Assembly (NCBI GenBank): GCA_902826155.1
Contig: CADEDU010000049.1
Location: 1 to 45,526 of the forward strand
Direction: 5' to 3'
DNA length: 45,526 bases
Source: an uncultured beta proteobacterium
GTDB lineage: Bacteria > Pseudomonadota > Gammaproteobacteria > Burkholderiales > SG8-39
Shown here piece after piece: positions 32,702-41,227 of this stretch (positions are counted from its first letter, which is position 1; every line of letters begins with the position of its first letter). The notes beneath the pieces were generated by a model, which saw nothing but the letters and a program-made list of their open reading frames with translations, had not been told where the DNA came from and did not search any database. The translations under genes and the position numbers were made by a program.

Positions 32702-33943
32702 ATGAGTCAGGAACGCCATGCCACGCTTGGCATCCATCACATCGACGACACCGACCCGCAGCAGCTCGTGCGCCGCAAGCAGGTGATGCGCCGAACGCGC
32801 GTGCTGATGGTGCTGCTGCTGATCGGACTCGCGGTCGGGGCAGGGCGCACCGTGATGAGCGGTTCGGAGAACGCCAAAGTGCTCGATGCGGCGGTCGCCG
32901 AGAACGCGAAGATCTACGTGCGTACCGCCGCGCCGCGTGCCGGATCGGCGGGACAGAATCTGGCGCTGCCCGGGACCTTGCAGGGGTACGTGCAATCGCC
33001 GATCGCGGCTCGTGCCAGCGGCTATCTCAAGAAGTGGTATGCCGACATCGGTGTGCGCGTGAAAGAGGGGCAGCTGCTCGCCGAGATCGAGACTCCCGAG
33101 ATCGATCAGCAGCTCTCGCAGGCGCTGGCAACGCGCGACCAGGTTGCTTCCAGCCTCGCCTTGGCCAAGAGCACACGAGAGCGCTGGGAGGCGCTGCGCC
33201 AGCGTGATGTCGTCTCGCAACAGGACCTCGAGGAACGCCGCAGCAACGAAGCGCAGGGGATGGCGAATCTCAAGGCGGCCGAGGCGAACGTGGAGCGGCT
33301 GCGACAGCTCGAGGCTTTCAAGCGGATCGTTGCGCCGTTCTCCGGCGTGATCACGCGCCGAAACGTCGACGTGGGGGATCTCATCGATGCGGGCGGCGGC
33401 GCCGCACGGGCGCTCTTCCTGCTTGCTCAGACCGACCCGCTGCGCGTGTACGTGAGCGTTCCGCAGGCCTATGCGCACCTGGTCAAGGCCGGGCACAAAG
33501 TGTCCATTACCCAGACCGAACTGCGTGGCCGCTCGTTTTCGGGCAGTGTCGTGCGCACCGCAGGCGCCATCGACGCCGCGAGCCGCACCATGCAGATCGA
33601 AGTCGTGCTGTCGAACAAAGACGGTGCATTGATGCCGGGCGCGTACGTGCAGGTGCAGTTGCCGCTCGATCTGTCGCAGGCGATGACCATTCCGTCGAAC
33701 GCGCTCATCGTGCGGGCCGAGGGCCTGCAGGTGGCGGTCGTCGATCCCAACGGTCTGGTGGCGCTGCGCAACATCAAGATCGGCCGCAACTTCGGTCAGT
33801 CGATGGAAGTGCTTGCCGGCGTCGAGCTCACCGACAAGCTCGTGCTCAATCCGCCGGACTCGCTGGTCGATGGCGACAAGGTCGAGGTTGCCCCGACGAC
33901 GACCGTCGAGCCTGGCGGCGCGGCGAAGAAGGGCAAGTCATGA
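32702..33943 (+). CDS. RND periplasmic adaptor (membrane fusion protein)
   Basis: A 413-residue HlyD/AcrA-type adaptor anchored by an N-terminal membrane segment (residues about 33-49, TRVLMVLLLIGLAVGAG) with no lipobox. The order of parts is a lipoyl half-motif (GTLQGYVQSPIAARASGYLKK), an alpha-hairpin near 125-190 (ALATRDQVASSLALAKS..., QQDLEERRSNEAQGMANLKA), a second lipoyl half (APFSGVITRRNVDVGDLI), then beta-barrel and membrane-proximal domains. It starts 45 bases after the permease and overlaps the outer-membrane factor by four bases (ATGA). It bridges the permease and the outer-membrane channel. Confidence 0.93.
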   Translation: MSQERHATLGIHHIDDTDPQQLVRRKQVMRRTRVLMVLLLIGLAVGAGRTVMSGSENAKVLDAAVAENAKIYVRTAAPRAGSAGQNLALPGTLQGYVQSPIAARASGYLKKWYADIGVRVKEGQLLAEIETPEIDQQLSQALATRDQVASSLALAKSTRERWEALRQRDVVSQQDLEERRSNEAQGMANLKAAEANVERLRQLEAFKRIVAPFSGVITRRNVDVGDLIDAGGGAARALFLLAQTDPLRVYVSVPQAYAHLVKAGHKVSITQTELRGRSFSGSVVRTAGAIDAASRTMQIEVVLSNKDGALMPGAYVQVQLPLDLSQAMTIPSNALIVRAEGLQVAVVDPNGLVALRNIKIGRNFGQSMEVLAGVELTDKLVLNPPDSLVDGDKVEVAPTTTVEPGGAAKKGKS

Positions 33944-35430
33944 TGTTGGGGCGAATGCGGCTGCGTTTCGACCGGCTCCTGGCGAGCCGTGAGCCACCGT
34001 GCGGCGCCGCCGTCGTCCTTGCGACCACTCTGGTCGTTTTCGCCGGATGTGCAGTCACGCCGCCTTACCAACCGCCAAAGCCCGCCATGCCGGCCGAGTG
34101 GAAGGTCGAAGCGCCCTGGCGTGTCGCAACACCTGCCGACGATGCACCCAAGGGCCCGTGGTGGCGGCGCTTCAACGATGACCAGCTGAGCGCGCTGATA
34201 GCAAAGGCGTTGCAGGAGAACGCGACGCTGGCCGTCGCGGCGTCGCGCTTGCAGCAAGCACGTGCCACGGTCGATGTGGTCGGTGCGGCTCAGTACCCGC
34301 AGCTCGCCGCGGCATTGCGCGAACAGCGCCTCCACATCTCCGCCAATCGGCCGCTCACCAACTACGCGGCTCCAAACTTCCGCACGACGCAGTCCGATCA
34401 CCAGGCGCAGCTCACCGCCAGCTACGAGCTCGACTTCTTCGGGCGAGTACGCAGCGCGGTCGACGGTGCGCTGGCCGCTTCGGAGCAATCAGCCGCTGAC
34501 CTCGAGAATGTGCGGCTCCTGGTGACGGCCGATCTGGCGACGGCCTACTTCAACCTGCGGGCCACCGACATCGAGCTCGACGTGCTGGCTCGTGCGCTCG
34601 AACTGCAGCGCAAGACGCTCGGGGTGGTCAGCGCGCGCCGTGATCTCGGGGCGGCGAGCGGCGTAGAGGTTTCACAACAGCAGGCGCTGGTCGACAGCAC
34701 CCTCACGCAGGTCGACATCCTGCGACGTCAGCGCGCGGTCTTCCAGAATGCGATGGCGACTCTCGTCGGAACGCCGGCGCCGCAGTTTGCGCTCGCGCCC
34801 GAGGTCCGCCTGATCACGCCTCCGGCTATACCGATCGGCGTGCCGTCCGACATTCTCGAGCGCCGTCCAGACGTTGCATCGGCCGAGCGGGCGATGGCGG
34901 CCGCGAACGCGCAAGTGGGCGTTGCGGTGGCTTCGTACTATCCAAGCATCGCGCTTGGGGGCGCTTACGGCGTGCAGACGCGCGCTTTCGAAAGGCTGCT
35001 GGAATCGCCGAGCGTCATCTGGTCGCTGGGCTTATCGCTGCTGCAGCCGATCCTCGATGGTGGGCGTCTGAAGGCGAACGAGGCTTTCGCCAGAGCGGGC
35101 TATCAGGCCACGGTCGAGAACTACCGGCGTGTCGTGCTTACCGCGATGCAGGAGGTCGAAGACGGCATCTTGGGATTGTCGGCACTCGAGAGCGCGTCGA
35201 CGCAAGCTGAAGTTGCAGTCGCCAGTGCGCGCAAGGTATTCGACATGGCGACCGCCCGCTACGAAGGCGGCATCGCCAGCTCACTCGAGGTAATCACCGC
35301 ACAACAGGCCCTGCTCACGGCCGAACGGCTGTCGGCCCAGCTCGTCGGACAGCGCTTGCTCACCACCGTATTTCTGGTGAAGGCGCTCGGCGGTGACTGG
35401 GCCGCGGCGGACAAGATCACTCAGCACTAG
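33940..35430 (+). CDS. RND outer-membrane factor lipoprotein (NodT/OprM type)
   Basis: A 496-residue TolC-like channel lipoprotein. Signal with lipobox FAGC gives the acylated Cys37. Next come TPPYQPPKPAMPAEW and the two repeated OEP domains: NATLAVAASRLQQARATVDVVG with SYELDFFGRVRSAVD, and DILERRPDVASAERAMAAANAQVG near residue 305 with GLSLLQPILDGGRLKANEA. The ILERRPD motif is diagnostic. It is last in the tripartite operon and is coupled to the adaptor by an ATGA overlap. ATG 33940 gives an N-region of about 20 residues before the hydrophobic core, slightly long; ATG 33943 is an alternative. Confidence 0.93.
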   Translation: MMLGRMRLRFDRLLASREPPCGAAVVLATTLVVFAGCAVTPPYQPPKPAMPAEWKVEAPWRVATPADDAPKGPWWRRFNDDQLSALIAKALQENATLAVAASRLQQARATVDVVGAAQYPQLAAALREQRLHISANRPLTNYAAPNFRTTQSDHQAQLTASYELDFFGRVRSAVDGALAASEQSAADLENVRLLVTADLATAYFNLRATDIELDVLARALELQRKTLGVVSARRDLGAASGVEVSQQQALVDSTLTQVDILRRQRAVFQNAMATLVGTPAPQFALAPEVRLITPPAIPIGVPSDILERRPDVASAERAMAAANAQVGVAVASYYPSIALGGAYGVQTRAFERLLESPSVIWSLGLSLLQPILDGGRLKANEAFARAGYQATVENYRRVVLTAMQEVEDGILGLSALESASTQAEVAVASARKVFDMATARYEGGIASSLEVITAQQALLTAERLSAQLVGQRLLTTVFLVKALGGDWAAADKITQH

Positions 35431-35433
35431 GAG

Positions 35434-35492
35434 AGTGGTGATGTCTGCGCGGCGGCACACGCAGTGTCTCGCGCGGGCAGGGCGGCACCACT
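35434..35492. terminator. Inverted repeat between convergent genes
   Basis: AGTGGTG at 35434-35440 and CACCACT at 35486-35492 are perfectly complementary. They span the gap between the outer-membrane factor (+) and Bug receptor 8 (-), with the right arm touching the Bug stop codon. The 45-base loop is long and there is no T-run, so the terminator role is tentative. Confidence 0.25.
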
Positions 35493-36501
35493 AATCGCTG
35501 CGCACTCCGGTCTTCGCAACGACCTGCTTCCAACTCGCCGCCTCCTGGCGCATCCGCTCGCTGAATTCGGCGGGCGTGTTGCCGACCGGCACGATGCCGA
35601 TGCTGGCGTAGCGCTTCTGTACCTCTTCGTCGTTCAGCACGGCGCGAACCGCATCACTGACACGCCGGGCGATCGCGGGATCCAGCCCGCGCGGGCCGGC
35701 GATGCCCCACCAATTACCCAGGATCACGCCTTCGGGCAGGCCGACTTCCTTGGTGGTCGGTACATTCGGCAGCACCGGCAGCCGTGATGGCGCAGCGACC
35801 GCGAGCGCGCGCAGCTTGCCGGACGCGACGAGTTGGCCGGTGGTGCCGTAGCTGATCACGAACAGCTGCACGTCGTTGGCGAGCAGGGCCTGCACGCCGG
35901 GGTTGGCGCCCTTGTACGGCACGTGCGTCATCTTCGCGCCGAGCCACTCTGAGAGCATGTAGGCCGACAGATGCGGCACCGTCGCCGCGCCGGGCGAGCC
36001 GTAATTGAGCTTGCCGACGTTGGCGCGGGCATGCGTGGCGAACTCGGCGAACGTGGTCGCCGGCACCGCGTTGTTGATGTAGATGAGATAAGGCGTGTCG
36101 CAGAGCAGCGTCACCGGCGCCAGGGCTTCGAGCGGATCGAAGCCCATGTTCGAATAGAGAAACTGATTGATGACGAAGTTGTTCGTCGGTGCGAACAGCA
36201 GCGTGTAGCCATCGGGCGCCGCGTTGAGTACCTCGCGCGTGCCGATGATGCCGCCCGCACCAGTGCGGTAGTCGATGACGATCGGCTGACCGAGCCGCTT
36301 CTCCAGCCCCGGCTGCACGGCGCGAAGCACGACGTCTCCGGCGCCGCCTGCGGCGTAGGGCATGATGACTCGCACCGGTTTGTCGGGGTATTGCGCCGCG
36401 GCGGTACTGAGCATGCCGGGCATCGCGAACGCCGCGATGACGGCGACCACATCTCGCAGCAGCGCTCCCAAGGTTAACTTGGGTCCGTTCCGTCCGTTCA
36501 T
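35491..36501 (-). CDS. Bug-family TTT periplasmic receptor (8)
   Basis: A 336-residue receptor. The signal peptide is about residues 1-36 (VVAVIAAFAMPGMLSTAAAQ). Motifs: YPDKPVRVIMPYAAGGAGDV, DYRTGAGGIIG, HVPYKGANPGVQ and SGKLRALAVA. The start follows GAGGAGGA. It is last in a three-gene run (amidohydrolase, Rieske ferredoxin, Bug), 29 bases after the ferredoxin gene. It converges with the RND operon. The amidohydrolase suggests that the captured solute contains an amide, ring amide or ureido bond. No permease partner is adjacent. Confidence 0.9.
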   Translation of the reverse strand: MNGRNGPKLTLGALLRDVVAVIAAFAMPGMLSTAAAQYPDKPVRVIMPYAAGGAGDVVLRAVQPGLEKRLGQPIVIDYRTGAGGIIGTREVLNAAPDGYTLLFAPTNNFVINQFLYSNMGFDPLEALAPVTLLCDTPYLIYINNAVPATTFAEFATHARANVGKLNYGSPGAATVPHLSAYMLSEWLGAKMTHVPYKGANPGVQALLANDVQLFVISYGTTGQLVASGKLRALAVAAPSRLPVLPNVPTTKEVGLPEGVILGNWWGIAGPRGLDPAIARRVSDAVRAVLNDEEVQKRYASIGIVPVGNTPAEFSERMRQEAASWKQVVAKTGVRSD

Positions 36502-36530
36502 TGGATCCTCCTCGTTGCCCGAATACCGGG

Positions 36531-36890
36531 TCAGCGCGCGCGCCGGCCGTAGAGCGCGCCGGCGTCCTCGCGAATTTCGTATACGGTGAGTTCAAACCCC
36601 GGGCAGTTCACGCCCCGGCCATCGGTCAATCGGAAAATGAAGTTGTGCCGGGGGCAGCGCAGCATCGTCGCGCCGCTCATGGCGACCGCATCCAACATGC
36701 TCGCCTGTTGATGCGGACAGGCACGCTGCGTTCCGCGCAAGCCGCTTGCGGTGCGGAAGACGACGATCCAGTCGTTGCCAAGCTTCGCCCGCGCCGGAAA
36801 TGTCGTGCCCCCGATATCGATGCCGGAGATCGGCTGCCAGTCGTTGTCTGCGTCATCGGCAGGCGCATCGGCCGGGCTCGAAGCGCCCAT
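36531..36890 (-). CDS. Rieske [2Fe-2S] ferredoxin-like protein
   Basis: A 119-residue single-domain Rieske protein. The cluster motif is CPH (residues 58-60) and CPRH (79-82), the C-x-H ... C-x-x-H pattern, with about 18 residues between. The second half ends in ELTVYEIREDAGALYG, the usual strand pair. It may pass electrons to an oxygenase or may be the small part of a nitrite-reductase-like protein; no oxygenase catalytic domain is attached or adjacent. It starts one base after the amidohydrolase stop, so translation is coupled. The nearest oxygenase in the window is 31 kb away at 4306-5556. Its link to an amidohydrolase and a Bug receptor is unusual. Confidence 0.85.
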   Translation of the reverse strand: MGASSPADAPADDADNDWQPISGIDIGGTTFPARAKLGNDWIVVFRTASGLRGTQRACPHQQASMLDAVAMSGATMLRCPRHNFIFRLTDGRGVNCPGFELTVYEIREDAGALYGRRAR

Positions 36891-36891
36891 G

Positions 36892-38409
36892 TCAAGCCAC
36901 CACGGCCGCGCGGGCCACTTCGCGCAGCCGCTCGATCACGAAGCGCCGGTCCAGACGAAGCAGGAACAATCCGATCTGTACATGGAACACGCGCTCGAGG
37001 AACGCGCCGTACACGGCAAGCAGCGCCGAACGCAGATCGAGGCCGTTCACGGCCCGGACGGTGTGGAAGCGATGCTGCAACTCGATCGCCCTGGGCAGAT
37101 CGAATCGTTCGGCCGAGGGCGGCGCCCATGTCAGGCCTTCGAGCGAATCGGCCAGCCGGTCGAGGAACCTGCGCTGCTGTGCGCTGAGGGCTGCAGCCGC
37201 GGCCGGCGGCCGATCTTCAGCCAGTTGCATGATCCAGTTGCGCTCGTCGGCGCAGCGCGTGAGATCAACGTCGATGCGCTCGCCGGACTTGAACGTGGTC
37301 GTCGGCACGATCCGCGTCGTGGTGGTTCGCTCGACGCCCGAAGTATCCGCGACCGGGAACTTGCCATGTTCGAGCCGGAACACAGTGATGTCGGCCGAAC
37401 GCCCCGGTTGCAACGTGCCGCTGACATCGGCCAGCGACAGCGCGCGCGCCGGGATCGCGGTGACGCGATCGATCACGTCGCGCACGCTCATGCCCAAGTG
37501 CAGGAACGCGCCGAGCACGTGCGCGAGCGAGAAGGTCGGCCCGATGACGTTGAACTGCTGCAGATCGGAGCTGATGATGTCGGGCACGAAGCCCTGCGCA
37601 TATCCGCGCTCGGCGACATCCCACGAGAAGTTGTAGCCGCCGAAACCGATGTCGAACAGCACGCCACGCGCCTGCGCCGCGCGCACCGCGGGCAGCACCT
37701 TGCCTTCCCGATCGAGCAGGCGCGTGTTGTTGTTGTGGTAGGCGTGCGTGATGATGTCGCCGGCATCGGCGATGTGCAGGATGTCGTACGAGGAATCCTT
37801 GCCCTCCTGCATCTGGTGCTCGCCGATGTGCACATACAGCGGCAGCCCGAGCGTCTGCGCCAGGCCCTTGGCGATCTTGAGCGGACCGGACCCCGATCGA
37901 CCGAACGCGCCGATCTTCAGATAGCGGACCACGCCCGAGTGCTGCGCGATGAAGTCGATCCAACGCGTGATTGGTACTTCGCCCAGGCCGCGCGGATCCC
38001 CCTCCAGAAAATTCAGACCGATGATGCCGGTGGGGCGCAGATACGGTCCGACGAAGAGCGACGTCCGGGTGCGGCCATGCAGCAGCGCGAGAAATTCGTC
38101 GAGCGTGTCGATGCCGGGCCCGCCGGCTTCCACGTAGGTGGTGACGCCCTGATAGACGCCGATGCTGTCGGGGTCGGCGAAGCCAAGCGTGCCGTACACG
38201 TGTACATGGATGTCGATCCAGCCCGGCGTGACGTACTGGCCTGTCACATCCACCACCGACGTTCCGGCCGGCACTTCGGGCCGCCCCACCGCGGCAACGC
38301 GGCCGTCGACGACGAGCACATCCGCCACGGCGTCGATGCCCTGCGCAGGATCAATCACGTGGCCGCCACGCAGGACGAACGGTGTACCGACTCTGGACGT
38401 TGGCTGCAT
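36892..38409 (-). CDS. Amidohydrolase-superfamily metalloenzyme with C-terminal extension
   Basis: A 505-residue TIM-barrel amidohydrolase (dihydroorotase/D-aminoacylase-like branch). Predicted ligands: H68-x-H70 (DIHVHVYG), a carbamylated Lys165 (YLKIGAFG), His194 (YVHIGEH), His222 (ITHAYHNN) and Asp282 (ISSDLQQ), so a binuclear site. The N-terminal beta-sandwich (RGGHVIDPAQGIDAVADVLV) and the closing GTLQPGRSADITVF near 331-345 are typical. After about residue 386 there is an extra helical segment of about 120 residues (QQRRFLDRLADSLEGL, RAIELQHRFHTVRAV, LERVFHVQIG) that I do not recognise. It heads the minus-strand run with the ferredoxin and Bug 8 and diverges from livH. Confidence 0.85.
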   Translation of the reverse strand: MQPTSRVGTPFVLRGGHVIDPAQGIDAVADVLVVDGRVAAVGRPEVPAGTSVVDVTGQYVTPGWIDIHVHVYGTLGFADPDSIGVYQGVTTYVEAGGPGIDTLDEFLALLHGRTRTSLFVGPYLRPTGIIGLNFLEGDPRGLGEVPITRWIDFIAQHSGVVRYLKIGAFGRSGSGPLKIAKGLAQTLGLPLYVHIGEHQMQEGKDSSYDILHIADAGDIITHAYHNNNTRLLDREGKVLPAVRAAQARGVLFDIGFGGYNFSWDVAERGYAQGFVPDIISSDLQQFNVIGPTFSLAHVLGAFLHLGMSVRDVIDRVTAIPARALSLADVSGTLQPGRSADITVFRLEHGKFPVADTSGVERTTTTRIVPTTTFKSGERIDVDLTRCADERNWIMQLAEDRPPAAAAALSAQQRRFLDRLADSLEGLTWAPPSAERFDLPRAIELQHRFHTVRAVNGLDLRSALLAVYGAFLERVFHVQIGLFLLRLDRRFVIERLREVARAAVVA

Positions 38410-38663
38410 GGAAAGATCGTGCGGGTTGGATGACTCAGCGAATATTCATCGCTCCGTCGAGCACCTCTCACGTTGTGGTTTGTGCTGCGGCGGCGAGCCG
38501 CTGGGAAAGGAACTGCCGGGTGGCGCTGCCGAGAGCGCCGTGGTGCCGATGGAACGCGCTGGCGATAGCGCGCGATGGGATTTCCCTATATAAAAGTTCC
38601 GACCCATCCGCCCAGGGGATCGCTTGCGCGCTGCAGTTCTGATCGCCGCTTGACCTGCCGACG
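38410..38663. promoter_or_regulatory. Divergent region between amidohydrolase and livH
   Basis: This 254-base stretch has no credible gene and must hold both promoters. Visible elements are an AT-rich TATAAA at 38589-38594 (candidate -10 for livH, without a recognisable -35) and a perfect hairpin GGCGCT-loop-AGCGCC at 38522-38539. No ribosome site precedes livH or the amidohydrolase. Several open frames across it are antisense or lack start signals. Confidence 0.35.
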
Positions 38664-39533
38664 ATGACGCTTCAACTGATCGTATCCGGACTCGCGCTGG
38701 GCAGCATCTACGCACTCGTTGCGCTCTCGCTGGTGCTCATCAACAAGGCGACCGACGTCGTCAATTTCGCGCAGGGCGAGATGGCGATGTTCGGCACGTT
38801 CCTCGCGTTCGCTGCGCTTACGCACTTCAAGCTCCCGCTGTTCGTAGTCGTCGTGCTTGCCTTCCCGATCGGTTTCGTAATCGGCGCGATCAGCGAGCGC
38901 ATCGTGATGCGTCCCCTCGTCGGCAGCCCTCCGGTCAACGCACTCATCGTGACCATCGGGCTGTGGATGATCTTTCATCACGTCGCCGGCTGGATCTGGG
39001 GGTACGACCCATACCGCTTTCCGTCGCTCTTCTCCGGCGAGCCGATCAACGTCGGCGGGGCGCGGGTGTCGCAGGCAAGCATCGGCACGATCGTCGTGGC
39101 ACTCGTTGCCATGGCCGCCCTGTATCTTTTCTTCGAACACACACGCCTGGGTACGGGTATGCGGGCGGCGAGCATGAACCGTCGTGCCGCACAGCTCATG
39201 GGCGTTCGCGTGGACCGCGTTGCTCTGCTGTCGTGGGCGCTCGCCACCGGTTTGTCGATGGTGTCCGGGATCCTGGTTGCGCCGCTCACCTTCCTCGACT
39301 TCGAGATGATGGTGATGGTGCTGCTCAAGGCGTTCGCGGGGGCGGTGCTCGGTGGATTCAACAGCCTGCCCGGTGCCGTGCTCGGTTGCCTGGCGATCGG
39401 TGTTGCCGAGAATCTGTTCGGCGCGTTCATCTCGACGTCGTTCAAGGACACCTTCGCGTTCCTCGTCATCGTGCTCGTTCTGATGTTCCGCCCGACCGGG
39501 CTGTTCAGTCGCACGGTGGCCAAAAAGGTATGA
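38664..39533 (+). CDS. livH: Branched-chain amino-acid-type ABC permease LivH
   Basis: A 289-residue inner-membrane permease. Family features: SGLALGSIYALVALSLVLI at the N-terminus, NFAQGEMAMFGTFLAF near residue 34, MRPLVGSPPVNALIVTIGLW, a RAASMNRRAAQLMGV coupling loop, and FAGAVLGGFNSLPGAVLG. About eight membrane segments. It overlaps livM by four bases (ATGA). The system is complete, livHMGF plus a binding protein. Such HAAT systems also carry amides, urea and aromatic acids, so leucine transport is not certain; here it lies beside an amidohydrolase and a PrpD gene. Confidence 0.92.
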   Translation: MTLQLIVSGLALGSIYALVALSLVLINKATDVVNFAQGEMAMFGTFLAFAALTHFKLPLFVVVVLAFPIGFVIGAISERIVMRPLVGSPPVNALIVTIGLWMIFHHVAGWIWGYDPYRFPSLFSGEPINVGGARVSQASIGTIVVALVAMAALYLFFEHTRLGTGMRAASMNRRAAQLMGVRVDRVALLSWALATGLSMVSGILVAPLTFLDFEMMVMVLLKAFAGAVLGGFNSLPGAVLGCLAIGVAENLFGAFISTSFKDTFAFLVIVLVLMFRPTGLFSRTVAKKV

Positions 39534-40459
39534 GCCTGTTGCGTCGATCCACCCTGGCGCTGGCGATCCTCATCGCCTTCCTGGTGCCGCTCGGTCTGGG
39601 GCCCTATGGGCATTTCATTCTCGCCACCGCGCTCGTCTACACGCTGGTCGCGTTGTCGTTGAACATCCTCATCGGCATGGGCGGACAGATTTCCATCGGC
39701 CACGCCGGCTTCTGGGCGCTTGGCGCATACGGATCAGCCATCGTCGTCGTCAAACTGGGGCTGCCGTTCTGGCTCGGTGTACTGGCCGGCGGATTGGTAG
39801 CCGCCGCGTTCGGCGTGATCGTGGCGTTACCTGCGCTGCGGGTGCAGGGGCACTACCTGGCGATTGCAACGCTCGGATTCGCGCTGTTCATCCAACAGAC
39901 ACTGTTCGAATGGGAGTCGCTCACCGGTGGACGCCAGGGGCTGTTCGTGCCGCGCCCAACGATTCTGGGCTTCGAGTTCAAGGAGGACTTCGAGTACTAC
40001 TACCTGCTCCTCGCGCTCGTGGCGTTGTTCATCTGGATGACCGGCAACCTTCGCAACTCGCTCACCGGACGTTCGCTCGAGGCGTTTCGCATGAGCCCGA
40101 TCGCCGCTCAGTCGAACGGCATCCCGCGCGCGCGATTCATCGTCCTCGCGTTCGCGTTGTCGGCGTTTTTCACCGGGGTATCCGGTGCTCTGTACGCCCA
40201 TCTCATCGGCCATCTCAGCACCGAGGCGTTTTCACTAACCGTCTCGCTGTCGTTTCTTACGATGGCCGTGATCGGTGGCCTCGATTCGCGTGTGGGTGCA
40301 GTGCTGGGCGCGTTGTTTCTCGCGCTGGCACCGGAGCTCCTGCGCGAGTTGAAGGATGCGCAGATGGTGATCTACGGCGTGATCCTGGTGCTGTGCATGC
40401 AGTTCCTGCCTGGCGGACTGGCGAGTCTGCCCGCGCGCCTGCGCAGAAGGCGGACTTGA
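39530..40459 (+). CDS. livM: Branched-chain amino-acid-type ABC permease LivM
   Basis: A 309-residue inner-membrane permease, partner of LivH. Family features: LVALSLNILIGMGGQISIGHAG near residues 38-59, ALRVQGHYLAIATLGFA, SLEAFRMSPIAAQSNGI as the coupling loop with the ATPases, and FTGVSGALYAHLIG. It starts at ATG 39530 inside the livH stop; a longer reading of this frame back to 38963 is antisense-like noise within livH. Its TGA is followed directly by the livG ATG with no gap, so translation of the four transport genes is coupled. Confidence 0.92.
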   Translation: MSLLRRSTLALAILIAFLVPLGLGPYGHFILATALVYTLVALSLNILIGMGGQISIGHAGFWALGAYGSAIVVVKLGLPFWLGVLAGGLVAAAFGVIVALPALRVQGHYLAIATLGFALFIQQTLFEWESLTGGRQGLFVPRPTILGFEFKEDFEYYYLLLALVALFIWMTGNLRNSLTGRSLEAFRMSPIAAQSNGIPRARFIVLAFALSAFFTGVSGALYAHLIGHLSTEAFSLTVSLSFLTMAVIGGLDSRVGAVLGALFLALAPELLRELKDAQMVIYGVILVLCMQFLPGGLASLPARLRRRRT

Positions 40460-41227
40460 ATGCTGGCCATCGAGCGGCTATCGATAGCATTCGCCGGCCT
40501 GAAGGCGTTGGTGGACGTATCGTTCGAGGTGCGTCCGGGAAGCATCGTCGGATTGATCGGTCCCAATGGCGCGGGCAAATCAACGCTGTTGAATTGCGTC
40601 TCCCGCCTGTACCAGCCCGATGAGGGTTCGATTCGCTTCGACGGGCATGATCTGCTGCGAACGAAGCCGCACGACATCGTTCGCCTGGGCATCTGTCGCA
40701 CCTTCCAGAATCTCGAACTGTTCCGCACGGCGTCGGTACGGGAGAACGTCATTCTCGGTGGGGCGTATCGTTGCCGGCCGGGCCTGCTCACCGATCTGCT
40801 GGCGCTGCCCGCCTCGAGGCGGGCGCAACGAGAAGCGGCTGCGCGTGCAGATGCGATTCTGCGGGAGCTGGCCTTGGATGCCTACGCCGACTCGACCGTT
40901 AGCGCGTTGCCCTACGGGACGCAGAAAACGGTTGAACTCGCGCGTTCGCTGGCGAGCGATCCGCGCCTGATGTTGCTCGACGAACCGGCCGCAGGAATGA
41001 ACCCGGAGGAGACGCGCCGCCTGGCCCAGACCATTCTCGGCCTGCGCGATCAGCGTGGCATCACGATCCTGTTGGTCGAGCACGACATGCGGCTGGTGAT
41101 GGCGGTGTGCGATCACATCGTGGTGCTCGATCACGGCGAGAAGATCTGCGAGGGTCCTCCTGCGGTCGTGCGCGCTGATCCTGCGGTGATCCAGGCCTAC
41201 CTCGGTGAGGAGGAAGGCGTTGCTTGA
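40460..41227 (+). CDS. livG: Branched-chain amino-acid-type ABC ATPase LivG
   Basis: A 255-residue ATPase. Walker A is GPNGAGKS (near 34-41), followed by FQNLELFRTASVRENV. The signature is the LivG variant SALPYGTQKTVELARSLA, not LSGGQ, then Walker B RLMLLDEPAAGMNPEE, the LivG-specific form. The H-loop is VEHDMRLV. It begins immediately after the livM stop. Its 3' end holds GAGGAGGAA, which serves as the ribosome site for livF, and the two genes overlap by eight bases. Confidence 0.94.
   Translation: MLAIERLSIAFAGLKALVDVSFEVRPGSIVGLIGPNGAGKSTLLNCVSRLYQPDEGSIRFDGHDLLRTKPHDIVRLGICRTFQNLELFRTASVRENVILGGAYRCRPGLLTDLLALPASRRAQREAAARADAILRELALDAYADSTVSALPYGTQKTVELARSLASDPRLMLLDEPAAGMNPEETRRLAQTILGLRDQRGITILLVEHDMRLVMAVCDHIVVLDHGEKICEGPPAVVRADPAVIQAYLGEEEGVA

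Noticed and set aside
31919..33496. Minus-strand open frame of 525 codons
   Set aside because: Antisense to the RND permease and adaptor, which have clear motifs; the translation is His/Arg/Glu-rich noise.
36751..38433. Plus-strand open frame of 560 codons
   Set aside because: Antisense to the amidohydrolase, whose metal ligands are all visible. No ribosome site or domain.
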